A DNA stretch of 64,000 bases from Pachyseris speciosa (Eukaryota > Cnidaria > Anthozoa > Scleractinia > Pachyseridae), in assembly GCA_016490735.1 (NCBI GenBank), contig JAEMWC010000154.1:303501-367500 (forward strand), read 5' to 3'. Under the pieces are notes generated by a model, which saw only the letters and a program-made list of their open reading frames with translations, ran no database searches and was not told where the DNA came from. A program made the position numbers and the translations under genes. Numbering within the stretch: position 1 is the stretch's first letter; each line of letters begins with the position of its first letter. Shown here one piece after another: positions 40,271 through 52,061 of the stretch.

Positions 40271-40790
40271 TTAAAAAAAGTCAATACGCGAACAAAGCTT
40301 AAGTGCTTTGGATTCATAAGTGTAGCTTATTTTATGTTGATTTCGTTCTCTCAAAATGTCAACGAGTGTAAATTCCTTCAGCATCATTATAAGTTTGTCT
40401 CTAGCGGTGGTGGGTTTCCACGCGGCGCCGCCTTTTTTATCAATTGCTTGCAAAGTGATGTTCCAATCACCACCTACAATAACGCTCTCAATATCAGTGT
40501 TGGACATGAGGTATGTGCTTAAATCATACAGAAATTCGTGCTGTTGTTTTAGGTCATTTTGGGCATGGACGTTACACAAAGAAAATTTGCTTTCATTTAA
40601 ATTTACGTCAACTGAGACAATTCTTCCATTCTGGTTTTTGTGTGAATTTTCAAAAGAGCAGTTCAAAGAAGGATTTATTAAGATGCAAACACCTTTACTA
40701 TGTATAGATCCATATGAAAAGAAAATAACACCTCCCCATTCGCTTCTTCAAACAGCTTCGTCGTTAGGCTCCGAATAAGTTTCCTGTAAA
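40271..40790 (-). pseudogene. Tx1/L1-like LINE APE-type endonuclease, partial
   Basis: Contains the ET block with GGVIFFSYG and SKGVCILINP, then SLCNVHAQND, catalytic GGDWN (GGDFN in most elements) and SRIDFF. Nicks target DNA to prime reverse transcription. The N-terminal part is degraded. Confidence 0.8.
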
Positions 40791-41310
40791 AAAGAAGGCT
40801 TCACAATTTTAATCTTTTAGAAAACAAAAAATACTTCTCCTCTTCACCCGGTTCCTTCAGAATCCCCTTACGTTTAAAGTTATAACATTAAATTTATCCC
40901 GCGCTCCCATGATTATCTACCTTCACAAAATAATTTCGCCTTAGGTGTAACGAGAAAGCTTTTTAAAATTACTTTGAAATATGTAGATCGGAAAAACACA
41001 TAAACAAACACATAACACACACAATCCATCACATTTGTAAAACGAAACTAGTTGTGTGCAGATCTTTTATCTTATTTTTGGCTCTTCTTTTCCTTCCTCG
41101 GCTGAAAGTTCTAAATATAAAGAGATTGCATTTCTTGGCATCTTTTCAAAAAGCTCAATTAAAAGAAAAATCAAAGATTATTTAAATCGTCTTCGCAATA
41201 AATTCTAATCGGTGCACCCTCTGGGGAGGTTTTTCAATACATCTTACCATCTAAAGTCCAGGCACTTTGTAGCAGATTGTCTTTCTTCAGTTGGTTTGCC
41301 TTCTTCATGA

Positions 41311-42083
41311 TCAGTCCTGTAAGGAGTAAGAAGTAAGGTTTTCGTTGATGAAAATGCCCTTGGATTTCGCGTTAGCCGCAGAAGAAAGACCAGGGAACAT
41401 ATCGCTTAGCTTGATCTTTTTCAGTTCGGTACGCTTCTTGCAAAGTTGCGTCTTCTTCTTGTGACTGATGAATTGCACTATGATACGTTTTGGCTTGTTC
41501 TTGCCGGTAGACAATTTATGCGATATGTCAATATCTCCAGGCGATATAGGAACTTGGAGTTGTTCACCGAGTTTGATAATCACTTCCTCGGTCGAGGTGT
41601 AAATATCTTCTGAAATGCCATGAATTTCCAAAGAGTTTTTGCGAGTGTATTGTTCAAGGTTGTCTTGTTGGTCGTATAATTCGTTGATTTCATCTCGTTG
41701 TTCTGCTACTTTCTTCCTCAAGCTTTCAAGCGACATATTTAGCTGGTTGGATGCTTTTTCTGCTCTTTTTAGAGTTTCTTTTAAGGCGTTGATTTCGGTT
41801 GCCTGTTTATTAAACGAGGTTTTCAGCTCCCGAATTTCGTCCGCCATATTTCTGCTTTCTGCGCGCATTTCATCGAGGGTTTGCTGGACATTTTGAAGCA
41901 GCTGCACAATCTCTTTCAAGCTAATCTCATTTTCCTCGTTCTGCTCGCCATCATCTTCGTTGTGAGTGTAATCTTCAGCCTTCGTCTCTGGAGATCCGGC
42001 TTCCGTGTTTTGTTTCTTGGCGGCGTTTCTTCTTCGATGGAACCTCTATCACCTCGTTTGTGCTTCTTTCCCTTCCCGGACAT
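41311..42083 (-). CDS. Tx1/L1-like LINE ORF1 protein
   Basis: 202 clean residues from 41919, with an earlier start possible at 42083 (MSGKGKKHKRG) after one frameshift. First about 110 residues are a long coiled coil (NALKETLKRAEKASNQLNMS), followed by an L1-type RRM-like part (NSLEIHGISEDIY; PKRIIVQFISHKKK). RNA-binding chaperone of the element's RNP. Confidence 0.85.
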
Positions 42084-42110
42084 AGGATACACTTCTAACT
42101 AAAGGTCCTA

Positions 42111-44020
42111 GCGTTTTAGAATGGACTTACTATCCCAAATTTCTGTTGAGGACGGATTTAAAGTTTAAGCCTAACAGACACGTCCGACTTCGTCGGTGTC
42201 ACGCATGCTCTTGGCTTAGAAGCAATAGAAATTTGAAGTTAGCCAATCAAATCGTAGCTGTTTCTATAGCAACAACTTCGCGGTAAGTTTCAGCCGCGTT
42301 GTGAAAACAAAAATAGTAGCTGGCGTTAATTTTGAGAAGGTTTTCTTTCGCAAAGAAGCTGAAAACAGTTCTAAAAACAAGCACAGTGCGAAAAGCACTG
42401 CTTTTTGGCTGTCTGTTTCGGGAAATTGATGCCTAGAGAAGGGAATTACCGACGAAATAAAAAATTATGAGCCCCTTGAACTTAAATAACACTTTGCGCA
42501 AGCCATTTTACGCCGAGAAAACAAAAACAAACAAGACGAAGATCATGAACCAAGTAATGGTAATGATTACACAGCACTTGCTAGACACTTGAAAAACAAG
42601 GTATCCTTATAGCTATAGCCTACAACTTTCCAGCCGGCTTTTGCAGCTTAAAAAAAACTTTAAAAACATTGACAAAATTGTTGTTTCGACCTAAGCGTGA
42701 TGAATATTCTACCTAAGCGTGATGAATAAATCATTTTTGCACGTGATTCATCTGCGTTGCTTAATTATGCAACACAATTTCTTCGTGTATATTTTATATT
42801 CATATGTAATCACATGATTTTTCTCGTGCAATTTGGAATAAAAAAGCACTTATAAATTTTTTCAAAGACCATAAATTGCACTCGCCCTACAGGCTCTTGC
42901 AATTTTGTGAGTCCGTGAAAAAATTTACTCGTGCTTATTTATTTCAAACTGCTTTCGAAATCATGTGATTACCTATACTAATCACAGTCAGTAAATGTCT
43001 CCTCATCTCTTGTTAACATCCGTGGAATTTTGCATGTCAATCGTATTTCCTGCTAGAACTCAGGCCATGCAGATTATAACAACCCTTAGTGTCTGTACTA
43101 ATTCGATATTCACATTACGAGGGAACTCATTAGTTACTCCATCAATTGTAAACATCGCGCAGAATTCCCTATCCAGTGCGGTCAAAAAAAAAATTTCCCG
43201 TTGGGGTGGGGGTCAGTTTTTTGCCGTTTTTCACCGTGACATCACTAAATGAAGCATACATGAACCAAAGGACAATACATGAAGTCTTACATGATATAAT
43301 AACCTTGAAAAACAAGAAAGATGGCGACTCGACCCGTGAAAAGTTGTTTACGACTTTACAACAAGTTTTCTGAAAGTTTTCTTCGCGCGGACCTCCCCTG
43401 ACGGGCTCAGGCTAAATGCAAAGGAAAACAAAAAAACAGTTTTTATCATATTCCTCGGATTGAAAGGCTGTGATGGCTTTGAAGGTATACGATAGACATC
43501 AGCATTTCCACTGGTACCCTTCGGATTCTCAGCTAACTTTGGCCTTAATCCTTCGATGAAAGTCCTCGAAGGTGCTTCTCCATACTGAAATGGCGAGATT
43601 GAGCTTGATTTTCAGCGGAAAAAAACAGAGCGATCCGATAACCTGGTGTTTATCTAAGGTAAGATCTTGAATATGATGTTTCTCGTCACCTCAATTCCGG
43701 TGGTACCCATTTAGAAATCGCTGCGAACCAAACGCAAAAACAGACAAAGATCCACTCAAAGTCGTTAAAATCTTACAATTCCGCCACATTTTAAAGATCA
43801 CCACATGGCTCAAATGCGGCTTTAGCCTATGAAAGCCCCGGATGTGACCGGGAATTCTACGCGACGCTGCAGAAGCAGTCTGGTAAATTCCCCGGGCCAG
43901 TGTTGTAAGGCGCGTTTGATCGTATCCAAATGCTAATTTGCCCGAAAAAAATGATAAATTATTATATTATGGCAGTTTAAAACTCCTGAATGCTAGGTCC
44001 TAAACACAAATACTGGGCTT
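42111..44020. other. Largely unassigned region with one MITE
   Basis: No protein-coding gene recognised. It contains the MITE at 42806-42972 and AT-rich DNA; otherwise nothing identifiable. Confidence 0.5.
42806..42972. repeat. 167-bp MITE
   Basis: TIR GTAATCACATGATTT on the left and AAATCATGTGATTAC on the right, exact complements. AT-rich interior with CTCGTGCAATTT-like repeats. Confidence 0.8.
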
Positions 44021-44024
44021 GTAA

Positions 44025-44245
44025 ACGTAGAAGATAAAGAAGATTATTGAGAAACATGAGGGGCGTGAGAATCCTATATATGATGCGGGAATAAGGGATA
44101 ATGGTAATGGTGAGACGATGTTTGGAAGTGTCGAGGAGGCGACGGAGTTTTGGAAGTCTTTATGGGAGTCTGAAGGGACTGTAAACACTTCAGCTGAGTG
44201 GCTTGAGGAAATTCGAAGCGCAATAAATGAAACAGTTCCTGAACC
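44025..44245 (+). mobile_element. R4/NeSL-like LINE fragment, pre-RT region
   Basis: Open frame reading ATEFWKSLWES and TSAEWLEEIRSAINETVPEP, the segment that precedes the RT in REL-endonuclease LINEs. It stops at the GTT/ATT tract. It aligns with, and so duplicates, the start of the neighbouring copy (SIWDRPVEHKRDSGWL), hence is a separate truncated copy. Confidence 0.6.
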
Positions 44246-44247
44246 TG

Positions 44248-44323
<76 letters not shown>

Positions 44324-44325
44324 TA
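44246..44325. repeat. (GTT)n(ATT)n tract, probable LINE tail
   Basis: GTT repeats then ATT repeats. Seen from the minus strand it follows the endonuclease end of the LINE at 44386-44829, so it is probably that copy's 3' tail. Confidence 0.75.
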
Positions 44326-44385
44326 GAATTTAGCACAGGGATTTTCCCTGGGAAGAAATATCCAGTCAGGTCTCATCCCGAGACC

Positions 44386-44840
44386 TCAGACTTCCAACAC
44401 TTTTCTGAGGATATGTGCCGATCCGAGGAGTGCCGACTTTTGCATCGTTCTTGTTCGGTTTTTAATTCCTAATTGCTCCAAGTGGCCTGCCAGCTTTTTT
44501 GACACTGAACCTGCGCCTACAACCACTGGCACCACTTTTGTCCTTGATTTCCAGATCCTTTTAATCTCTCTTGCCAGGTCTTGGTACTTTTCATACTTTT
44601 CAGTTTCTTTCTGCAGTACGTTACTATCTCTGGGAACAGCTATGTTCACAATGATTGTTTCCTTTGCCTTCTTTTTCTGAATTACAATGTCTGGTCTCCT
44701 GTGGTGGATTTCGCGGTCTGTTTGGATTGTAAAGTGCCACAGCAGTTTAACCTCCTCATTCTCTTCTACACTTTTGGGGGAATGCTCATACCATTTGGAA
44801 CTTCCATTTGGGACCGGCCAGTGGAACACAAAAGAGATTC
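44386..44840 (-). mobile_element. R4/NeSL-like LINE, restriction-like endonuclease 3' part
   Basis: Frame 44829-44386 reads HHRRPDIVIQKKKAKETIIV then NIAVPRD, the PD-(D/E)xK restriction-like endonuclease that follows the RT in R4/Dong/NeSL elements, then VVPVVVGAGS and QKSALLGSAHILRKVLEV at the C-terminus. Opposite orientation to the RT part next to it. Confidence 0.82.
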
Positions 44841-45801
44841 TGGTTGGTTAAATGACCTAAAGGAAAGGACCCAGGTAGAACAACAAGATGATCTGACCAT
44901 TGATATTGAAAAGCTACGAGCAATGTTAAGGAAGATCCCAAACTGGAAGGCTCCCGGCCCCGATAACGTACAAGGATTCTGGTTGAAGAGCATGAAGAAA
45001 CTACATGAACGGATGCAGTTGCTGCAGTTACAAGAATGCCTTGATGGCAGGGGCATTCCTGAATGGATGACAAAGGGACGAACTGTTCTGCTGATCAAAG
45101 ACAGGGTGAAAGGGAATGCTGTGGGGAGCTATAGGCCAATAACATGCTTACCAATAATGTGGAAAGTACTCACAGGGATCATAGCAGAGGATTTGTACCA
45201 ACATCTCAACCAGAGCTCAGTGTTACCAGATGAGCAGAAAGGGTGCCGAAAGGAGAGCAGAGGAACAAAGGACCAACTGGTTATAGATAGGGCAATACTT
45301 CGTGACTGCAAGCAGAGGAAAACCAACTTAGCAATTGCTTGGATTGATTATAAGAAGGCGTATGATTCTGTCCCCCATTCCTGGATATTAGAATCACTTG
45401 ATCTTGTAGGGGCTGCAGATAACATCAAACGGCTAATGAGGGAAAGCATGGAGTCCTGGAAAACACAACTAACAGCATGTGGTAAGGACCTTGGTGAAGT
45501 GTTCATCAGGAGAGGAATATTCCAGGGGGATTCCTTATCCCCTTTGTTATTTGTGATTGCAATGCTACCTCTCAGCAGTGTACTGAACGAATCAGGAGCA
45601 GGCTACCAACTCAGCAAGGGAGAGGGCAAGATAAACTATTTACTGTTTATGGACGACCTGAAATTATATGGAAGAAATGAGAAGGAAATTAACTCGCTTG
45701 TACATATTGTCCGGGTGTTCAGCAGTGACATTGGTATGGATTTTGGAATTGAGAAGTGTGCAACGATGGTAATGAAAAGAGGCAAGCTGGATAATTATTA
45801 G
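44800..45801 (+). mobile_element. R4/NeSL-like LINE reverse transcriptase part, inverted
   Basis: About 330 codons open: NWKAPGPDNVQGFWLKSMKK, SYRPITCLPIMWKVLTGIIA, AWIDYKKAYDSVPHSWI, RRGIFQGDSLSPLLFVIAM, catalytic FMDDLKLYG, GMDFGIEKCA. It reads plus while its own endonuclease end reads minus to its left. The two touch at about 44815-44830. Confidence 0.9.
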
Positions 45802-47793
45802 CTGATTATTATTAATTAATTATTAATAGCTGATGTTGATTATTATTATTATTATTATTGTTATTTCTTTAGAAACATTTAGTTTTCCTTGCCTCAGAGA
45901 CGTCCTTCCCCCTTCGCCCCTCTATCCTGACTGAAACCTGATTCTTTATAAGCCCCGTGGTTTCCTCGCTATCTACTTCCTTTAATTTCTGTATATTGTA
46001 CCTATATTGAAAGATGAGTGATATGGCAAATAAACAATGAATGAATGAATGAATGAATGAATGAATGAATGAATGAATGAACGAATGAAAACGTTTCTCA
46101 ATGAAAGGGATGCTTGAAAACAATGAAAATGATTGGTGGGAGGGGAGGGTTCGAGTTTTATAGTGTAAATTGAAGAAAAATGAAACTGCTAACTTTAAAG
46201 ATTTACTTTTAATATTACCATGTTTAATTAGGTTAGACTGTTACGTTAAAAACGTCTAACACACAATATTAAACCGTGCATTATTCCACAATGCCAGCAA
46301 ATGCAGCAGGTGTTCCTTTTGAGGCGATACTCACTATCGCCTTTAAACTTAGTCGGTTACTGCATAAAACAACTGAACGGAAGAAAAACCCTGCTTAGTG
46401 TTAAAGCTCTTTCTTTCTCGTGTTGTTTGCGACGGCACGCTTGTTTGCATGTCATGCTCACGTCGCCAAGTAATTGAAAGAAACTGCTATAATCTGAAAA
46501 CCATTTTTATGGAACCTGTTGGTTTCTTAGGAATAGCGGTGGGTCATAAACCAGTTAAAGATTTTGTAAGCACTAGTCATGCACAATAAAATAAAAGCTA
46601 CAACCACAAACTTTAGGTTACAGATCACAAAGTACAGTAACAGGTACAGCTAAAAGTAAAGTTATAGGTTATAAAAGGTTTATAGCAAGTACTACGGTAC
46701 ACACAGGGACCTTCCCAAACTGTTCGCCATTCATGCACGAACTCATGGCTCCTCCCCTGCCCCTGCTCCGAGCTCGCCTACAGCCGCACATTAAAACAAA
46801 CCACTTCCTCCCCGTAAAAGAGTAAAATAAATAAATATTTAATTAATTAAAACATGAACAATGTTTTGAAGTGACATTTAAAGCAAGTGCACACTCAGGC
46901 ATCATCCCACGGCCTGGCCAGTACCTGGCGCATGAGCACAGCCATACCCGGGTAGTGGCAGTGACAGACAGCTGTTTCGTCTTTGTTAGAACTCATCAGC
47001 ATGGAATAGCCGTCGGTTGTTTTTTTGTTTTTTTTTGTTTTTTTTTGTTTTGTTTTTTTTTTTTTTTTGGTATTGAACCCGGAAGTCTAGCTTTAAAGGG
47101 GCCTTTTAGGCCCCGTGTCCATTAACAATAAACTGTCTGTCAGCAGATTGAAACGAACGTTTGAATAGAGTTTGTTGCATTCACTGTGCCAATAAGCAGT
47201 TCTTTGAAATTGGCAAGGTTTAAGCCTTCTCATCCCTTGATGATGAGCTCCGACACCAGCAAATGACCCAAAATCGACAAAGTAATTTAAGGGCAATTTT
47301 GACGCATTACAAGGTAAATTCTACAAATGATTCGGCCGACCAGCGAGTGAATTCAAATTAGCCGAATATAGCCACGTGACCAGCTGTCGTGTGACAAGAT
47401 ACACGCATAACGATACCTCGATCAAAATCTCTGGAGAAATAAGTTAGTAAGAGTTCTAATCGTTGAAATATGTAAACATGCATGGTCGGGAGGGGAAACT
47501 TGAAGCCAGCCTAAATTAAAAGAAATTAAACTGGGAACTTCTAATATTTAAGTCTGCTTTTGCTAACAACTGTTAATACCAAAATCATTGAAATCAAATC
47601 CTTTCAGAGAGGCGTGCATCAATTCACGGCGAAAACAAACGCAGTATGCGCTTCATTTAAAGCTACTGTAAAGCGATACGTTTTACGTCCAAAATCCATT
47701 ACCTGCTGATAACTTTAAGAGATAGAGAGTAAATGTGATACCGAGTAAACTGTGTCTATAATACAGGCAACAAACGCAAAGAGTGGTTGATGA
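45802..47793. other. Unassigned region with tetranucleotide repeat and T-rich tract
   Basis: ATT-rich to 45860, a (GAAT)n run at 46038-46087, T-rich tract at 47018-47070. No gene recognised; short open frames have no family resemblance. Confidence 0.5.
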
Positions 47794-48018
47794 GGGTCGG
47801 AAAGGGGGTTTTCCGTGAACCGTGAACCGTGAACGCCTGTTTTTAATTGCCGTGAATCGTGAAGGAAAGAATTTATTTCCCGTGATCCGTGAACGAAAGT
47901 ACTCCCGTGGTTCGTGAAAGAACTAATTTATTCCTCGAGATTCGTGAATATGGTTTATAATAACTTATTTTTTTCGTGAAATATTCAACGTAATGATGAG
48001 AACGCCGTGTATAAGTAA

Positions 48019-48492
48019 TGGTAATAGGACTGAGTGGAGTCCAATTCGGTCTGTAATCATACGAGTGATAACAAAATCGGACGACCGCGTAGCGGGAGTC
48101 CGATTTGTTTATCACGAGTATGATTACAGACTGAATTGGACGACACGAAGTCTTATTACCAATTAATCATAAAAATTACAATTTCCGAGAAAAGAAGAAG
48201 AGCCAAGTTATAAAAGGGAAGGAAATTTTGCATTAAAAGACTGACAAAGGAAGCGTAAATTGTTTAATGTCGCTCATAAGTTGACAACGATCAAAATGTA
48301 TTGTGATTGTAACCAAGGTTGTGATTGGTTGATTTAAAATACTACTTTGAATGTGATTGGCTTATTGAACTGTCCGATAACGAAGTGTCCAATAACAAAG
48401 TGTTCGATAACAACTTGGCACGTGAATTAGTGGAAAATAGGAGTTTTTTAAACCAATCACAATCGAGGAAATTGTAATTTTTATGATTAATA
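48019..48492. repeat. Two adjacent inverted repeats (MITE)
   Basis: 48019-48081 pairs with 48099-48160 (GTCCAATTC, GTAATCATAC), then 48163-48190 pairs with 48462-48492 (ATAAAAATTACAATTTCC). Non-coding, nested short elements. Confidence 0.7.
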
Positions 48493-48612
48493 AAGTTATT
48501 TGACTTATTTGATTTGATTTGATTGAATGTACATAGTAGTCACACATGTCAGAACTCGAAACTTGATATTTGAAGGTCAAGTCTGTGAACAAAATGCCAA
48601 TCCATCCTAGAC

Positions 48613-49760
48613 ATGTCCAGACGTGACAGGACTCATATGGATAACCCCGCCGTGCGTATCGTTCGAAATATGGCTACGGACAGTGAGGGGAGCGTTTTTC
48701 AAGTTTTGGAAGGTGTTGTCTATTATGTGGATCCAACAACATCTTCAAATGCAATGAATTCGTTTGTTGGCAGCAAAGAGCGTGTGCGCATTCCTTTATC
48801 GGGAAAGCACTGCTCCTTGCAAGTGTTTTAAGACACGTGGTAGAACATGCAGGTCTCAGGGAGGATGGTGGCCCTGGAGGTGGCCGGAAAAGAGGGGAAT
48901 TCTAATGGCAAATCTACTGATGCGTCATTCTCTCAACTAATGGGCGTATGTGTTGAGATGGACAAAAACATCTTTGTTACAGACGCCCAAGCAGGTACCG
49001 TTAAGCTTATTACGTCCATCGAAGGCACCATTATATTTCTAAAACATCTTGGCCTGTTGTACAAAGCCTTCTCAGTCCATCTCAAGCACCAACCAACGGC
49101 AAAGCTTTCCATAACAGAAGCGATCAGAAACGTGGACGTTTTGCATAGCTACTTGGAAGAAGCAAATAAATGTGTACTCGACAAACTTGACAAATCGTGC
49201 AAGCCAGCTGGTCAACATGGAACGATTTCTCACCAAACAGCGTCATCTGTCAGCATGATTCTGAGGGACCTTAAGGATATTCACAAGTTCCGGACAGTTG
49301 ATCTTCACACGTGCCTGACGGTCCAAGTTGAGAACCTCCATGCAGGCAGCTCAATGCCAGACAGAAAGACCAAATGAGAGAATGGGCTTCTGAGACGTTC
49401 TGACAATGGAAGGGCCGTCCGTCAGTGCAGTGTACGTCAGGAGACAACAAAGTTTAAGGCTGGGGCACTTCCTCAATATGTACCGTTCCTCTCATACACC
49501 AGCAGAGAAAGTAGTTTCCTAACTCATCCTTCTTCAGATGATGTAGAAACTACAGCTTCTGACCTTCAACTGCATGATCAACAGGATGACGCTTCTTCTG
49601 ACGTTTCCGATTAATCTGAACAAGTGCAAGAGTAGAACACGGAATCTGGCGTCAGTGAAGATCTGAGCGATGATGACGATGTACTGACCTATCTCCGTGG
49701 CATACAAACAAGTAGAAGTCGCATGGTCAGAGCTGTCCGGCCACAGATGTGAACAGTTTA
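48613..49760 (+). pseudogene. NHL-repeat-type gene remnant of a cnidarian multicopy family
   Basis: Pieces: 48613-48831 (EGVVYYVDPTTSS), 48847-49377 (NIFVTDAQAGTVKLIT, a beta-propeller-like blade; then FLKHLGLLYKAFSVH and helices with DLHTCLTVQVENLHA), then after a stop and frameshifts MREWASETF, AVRQCSVRQETTKFKAG and an acidic Ser-rich end. I recall multicopy uncharacterised cnidarian proteins with the same order. Stops at 49375 and 49614 and a likely deletion make it non-functional. Confidence 0.5.
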
Positions 49761-49834
49761 TTGTGTGGTCTGTGTAGCAGCTATATCATCGCCTTATGAG
49801 ACCTGTGAAACTGCTAGCAAAGATACTGTTAAAT

Positions 49835-50115
49835 ATATGAAAATCAAATATTTGAACTGCGGATTAAAGAATGAATATGTGAATGATCATCGCAGTTATG
49901 AACACTACTTAAGCAGTAGTGAAAATAAAGCCTGAAAAAATCCAGGCTTGTACGGGATTTGAACCCACGACCTCTGCAATACCGATGCAGCGTTCTACCA
50001 ACTGAGCTAACAAGTCAACTGGGAGCTGGTCATTTTGTTGGTTCGTAAGATACCCGTGAGTGATGAATATGTGAGAATGAATTTATGAAAATCATATATT
50101 TGAACTGCGGATCCG
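49835..50115 (-). repeat. tRNA-derived SINE
   Basis: The tRNA-like block 49945-50016 sits between near-identical direct repeats (ATATTTGAACTGCGGAT at about 49848 and 50096). Downstream of the tRNA part the sequence has a CCTGGATTTTTTCAGG hairpin and TTTATTTT, as in Pol III-transcribed SINEs. Confidence 0.7.
49945..50016 (-). tRNA. tRNA-like gene, anticodon GGT (Thr), probably SINE head
   Basis: 72-nt cloverleaf: acceptor GACTTGT/ACAAGCC with one A-C mismatch, D-arm with box A (TAGCTCAGTTGGTAGAAC), anticodon arm CTGCA-TCGGTAT-TGCAG, T-arm with box B (GGTTCAAATCC). Position 33 is C instead of the invariant U, which argues against a working tRNA and for a SINE-derived copy. Confidence 0.6.
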
Positions 50116-50596
50116 CAGGACCTCTGCCCGTTTCCCACGTGGTTTTGAGGTTCAACTGACTGTCAATACTTCGTGCTTGTTCGGCTGCGTTGTTTCTTTC
50201 GTTGTTTTCCCCAATGTAAGTGAATTTGTGTTGATTTTTTTCAAACTATCACTAGCAAATGAGACTACAGCTACTTATCAGAACATCAGAAAGATATGTA
50301 GTGGTTTGTTTTCTAGGAAACATACGCTGCAATTCGCAGCGCTAACGATCGAATGAACGCACTTCAATAATCCATGATTATTACTAGTTGTAGATTTAAA
50401 ACAACTGTTACAATTATTTCATGGTCTTCATGTGTATGCCATAATTCAGAATGGTCGACACGACAGTTTTGTAGTGAGTGTCATGGGTGAAAAATAACTG
50501 ATCAAACGCAGAATTGTGCGTGATTCGTGAACCGTGGATCTCCGATTTTAATTCCCGTAAACCGTGTACGACAACCCCGCTTTCCGACCCTCTTTT

Positions 50597-51347
50597 GTCG
50601 ATATACCTAGAATTGCAACCGGGGCAAGTGAGTTTATATGCAACATTTGATTGGCTTAATGGCGGTGTTTTGTCTTAAGTATTTGTGAAGAAACGTAGTT
50701 TTGTGGTCTTCTGTTTTATTCGGAGGTTTACTTTTGGATCGACGAGGCATCCCCGAAGCTTACGTTTAACTTTCTTAAAAAGCTGTGTTGTTAGATCACC
50801 AACGAATGGGGTGGTCAGCCACTGCTGTTATGGGAGGTGTCGTTGGTACTATGATCTGGAGCCTTATTCCGTGCGTTCGTAGTAAAGCGTTCAATTAATA
50901 AGTTAATTAATAAGACTTTCTTATTAGCTTGAATTACTTGGTATTAATTTTGTGTCGCCAGGGGACAAAACTTTCAAAATTAGTATACTGTCCGGTAAAA
51001 GTATCTTTTCTCTAGATGCCAAGGCCATCACTAGCGATGTTGATGTCCAGAAAGTGCGGAGTGGTACGATCAAACTTAGGAAAGTGTTCCAAAACATTGG
51101 TGATTGTGTTGCGTTTAATGAGGAGGAGTGTGTCGTCCATGTATCTACAATAGAAGGCTATTAAACCCTGATTGATGAGCTTCTTCACAGTTTCTTGTTC
51201 GAATTCTGTCATGATAATGTTTGCTAGCCCAGGACCAAGCGACCCACCCATACTAACATCATCGGTTTCTTCGTACAGCTTGTTGTTACAAGAAAAGAAC
51301 GTTTTCGTACACGTATCGCGGATTAGATTCCGGGTTATCTTTTGCAA
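50597..51347 (-). mobile_element. Penelope-like element, RT fragment (minus)
   Basis: 51347-51012 reads NLIRDTCTKTFFSCNNKLYE, SMGGSLGPGLANIIMTEFE, catalytic YCRYMDDTLLLIK and TPHFLDINI, core PLE RT motifs. Its N-terminal neighbour is found at 53560-53430 after a 2-kb interruption. Terminal sequence 50597-50705 is an inverted copy of 53866-53965. Confidence 0.82.
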
Positions 51348-51349
51348 TT

Positions 51350-51893
51350 CAATTCAATTCAATTTTTATTCACACTTATTTGGCTGAAATACAAATGTTT
51401 ATAATAGAAATAAATAAATAATGAACAAGCAGAGCAGAGCATTATATGATATGATTTTACCTTCTAGGGGAGAAGTGCGTAGTGGCCAAAGGAGCAAGGC
51501 TTTCGTGTTGGCCACTACCTCTGTGCAATTACAGATATGGGGGAAGTAGAATGTAACACTAATTATAGAGGTCTGGGGAGCAGGGATGGCGTAGTGGTGA
51601 GAGCACTCGCCTTCCACCAATGTGGCACCGGGTTCGATTCCCGGTGGTGACGCCATAAGTGGGCTGAGTTTGTGTTGGTTCTCGACCCTGCTCCGAGGGT
51701 TTTTCTCCGGGTACTCCGGTTTTCCTCCCTCAGCAAAAACCAACATACGGCTTATTCGAGCTGGCTGTAGGCTGTGCTCCAAGGTCTTACATGGACCGTA
51801 TAGCGGCTGCCAGAGGCGCCTTGTATATGCTTTCGGTTCGACCTTGTTGAGCTGCGTCCTTGCTGTACTTTGCGAGGACGATTAGCACAGACA

Positions 51894-51952
<59 letters not shown>

Positions 51953-52029
51953 ATTAGAGTCGAAAATACATCAGTAAGGCAAACTGTACAATTACATAAG
52001 TATAAAATAATATAACTGGTTTTTTTTGT

Positions 52030-52061
<32 letters not shown>

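Larger units (their letters stand above)
34920..42110 (-). mobile_element. Tx1/L1-like LINE, nearly full length but decayed and interrupted
   Basis: Order on the minus strand: ORF1 (about 42083-41311), APE endonuclease (about 40790-40271), connector (40058-39558), RT (39595-38850, then FADD at about 36860), thumb, and C-terminal region 36048-34945. It is cut by a RecQ-bearing TIR element at 36911-38838 and by a LINE tail at 36098-36424, and carries several frameshifts. The two-ORF layout with APE and L1-type RT fits Tx1/L1 elements. Confidence 0.88.
47794..50590. mobile_element. Candidate 2.8-kb TIR segment enclosing an NHL-type gene remnant
   Basis: GGGTCGGAAAGGGGGTTTTC at 47794 and the near-complement ending CCGACCC at 50590 form imperfect TIRs, each followed inward by CGTGAACCGTGAA-like direct repeats. 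Inside: hairpin 48019-48160, the decayed gene 48613-49760 and the SINE at about 49835-50115. No target duplication and no transposase found, so element status is tentative. Confidence 0.5.

Noticed and set aside
44227..44472. Leucine/cysteine/tyrosine-run frame
   Set aside because: Product of the GTT/ATT tract, not a protein.
46871..47125. Phe-rich frame
   Set aside because: Created by the T-rich tract at 47018-47070.
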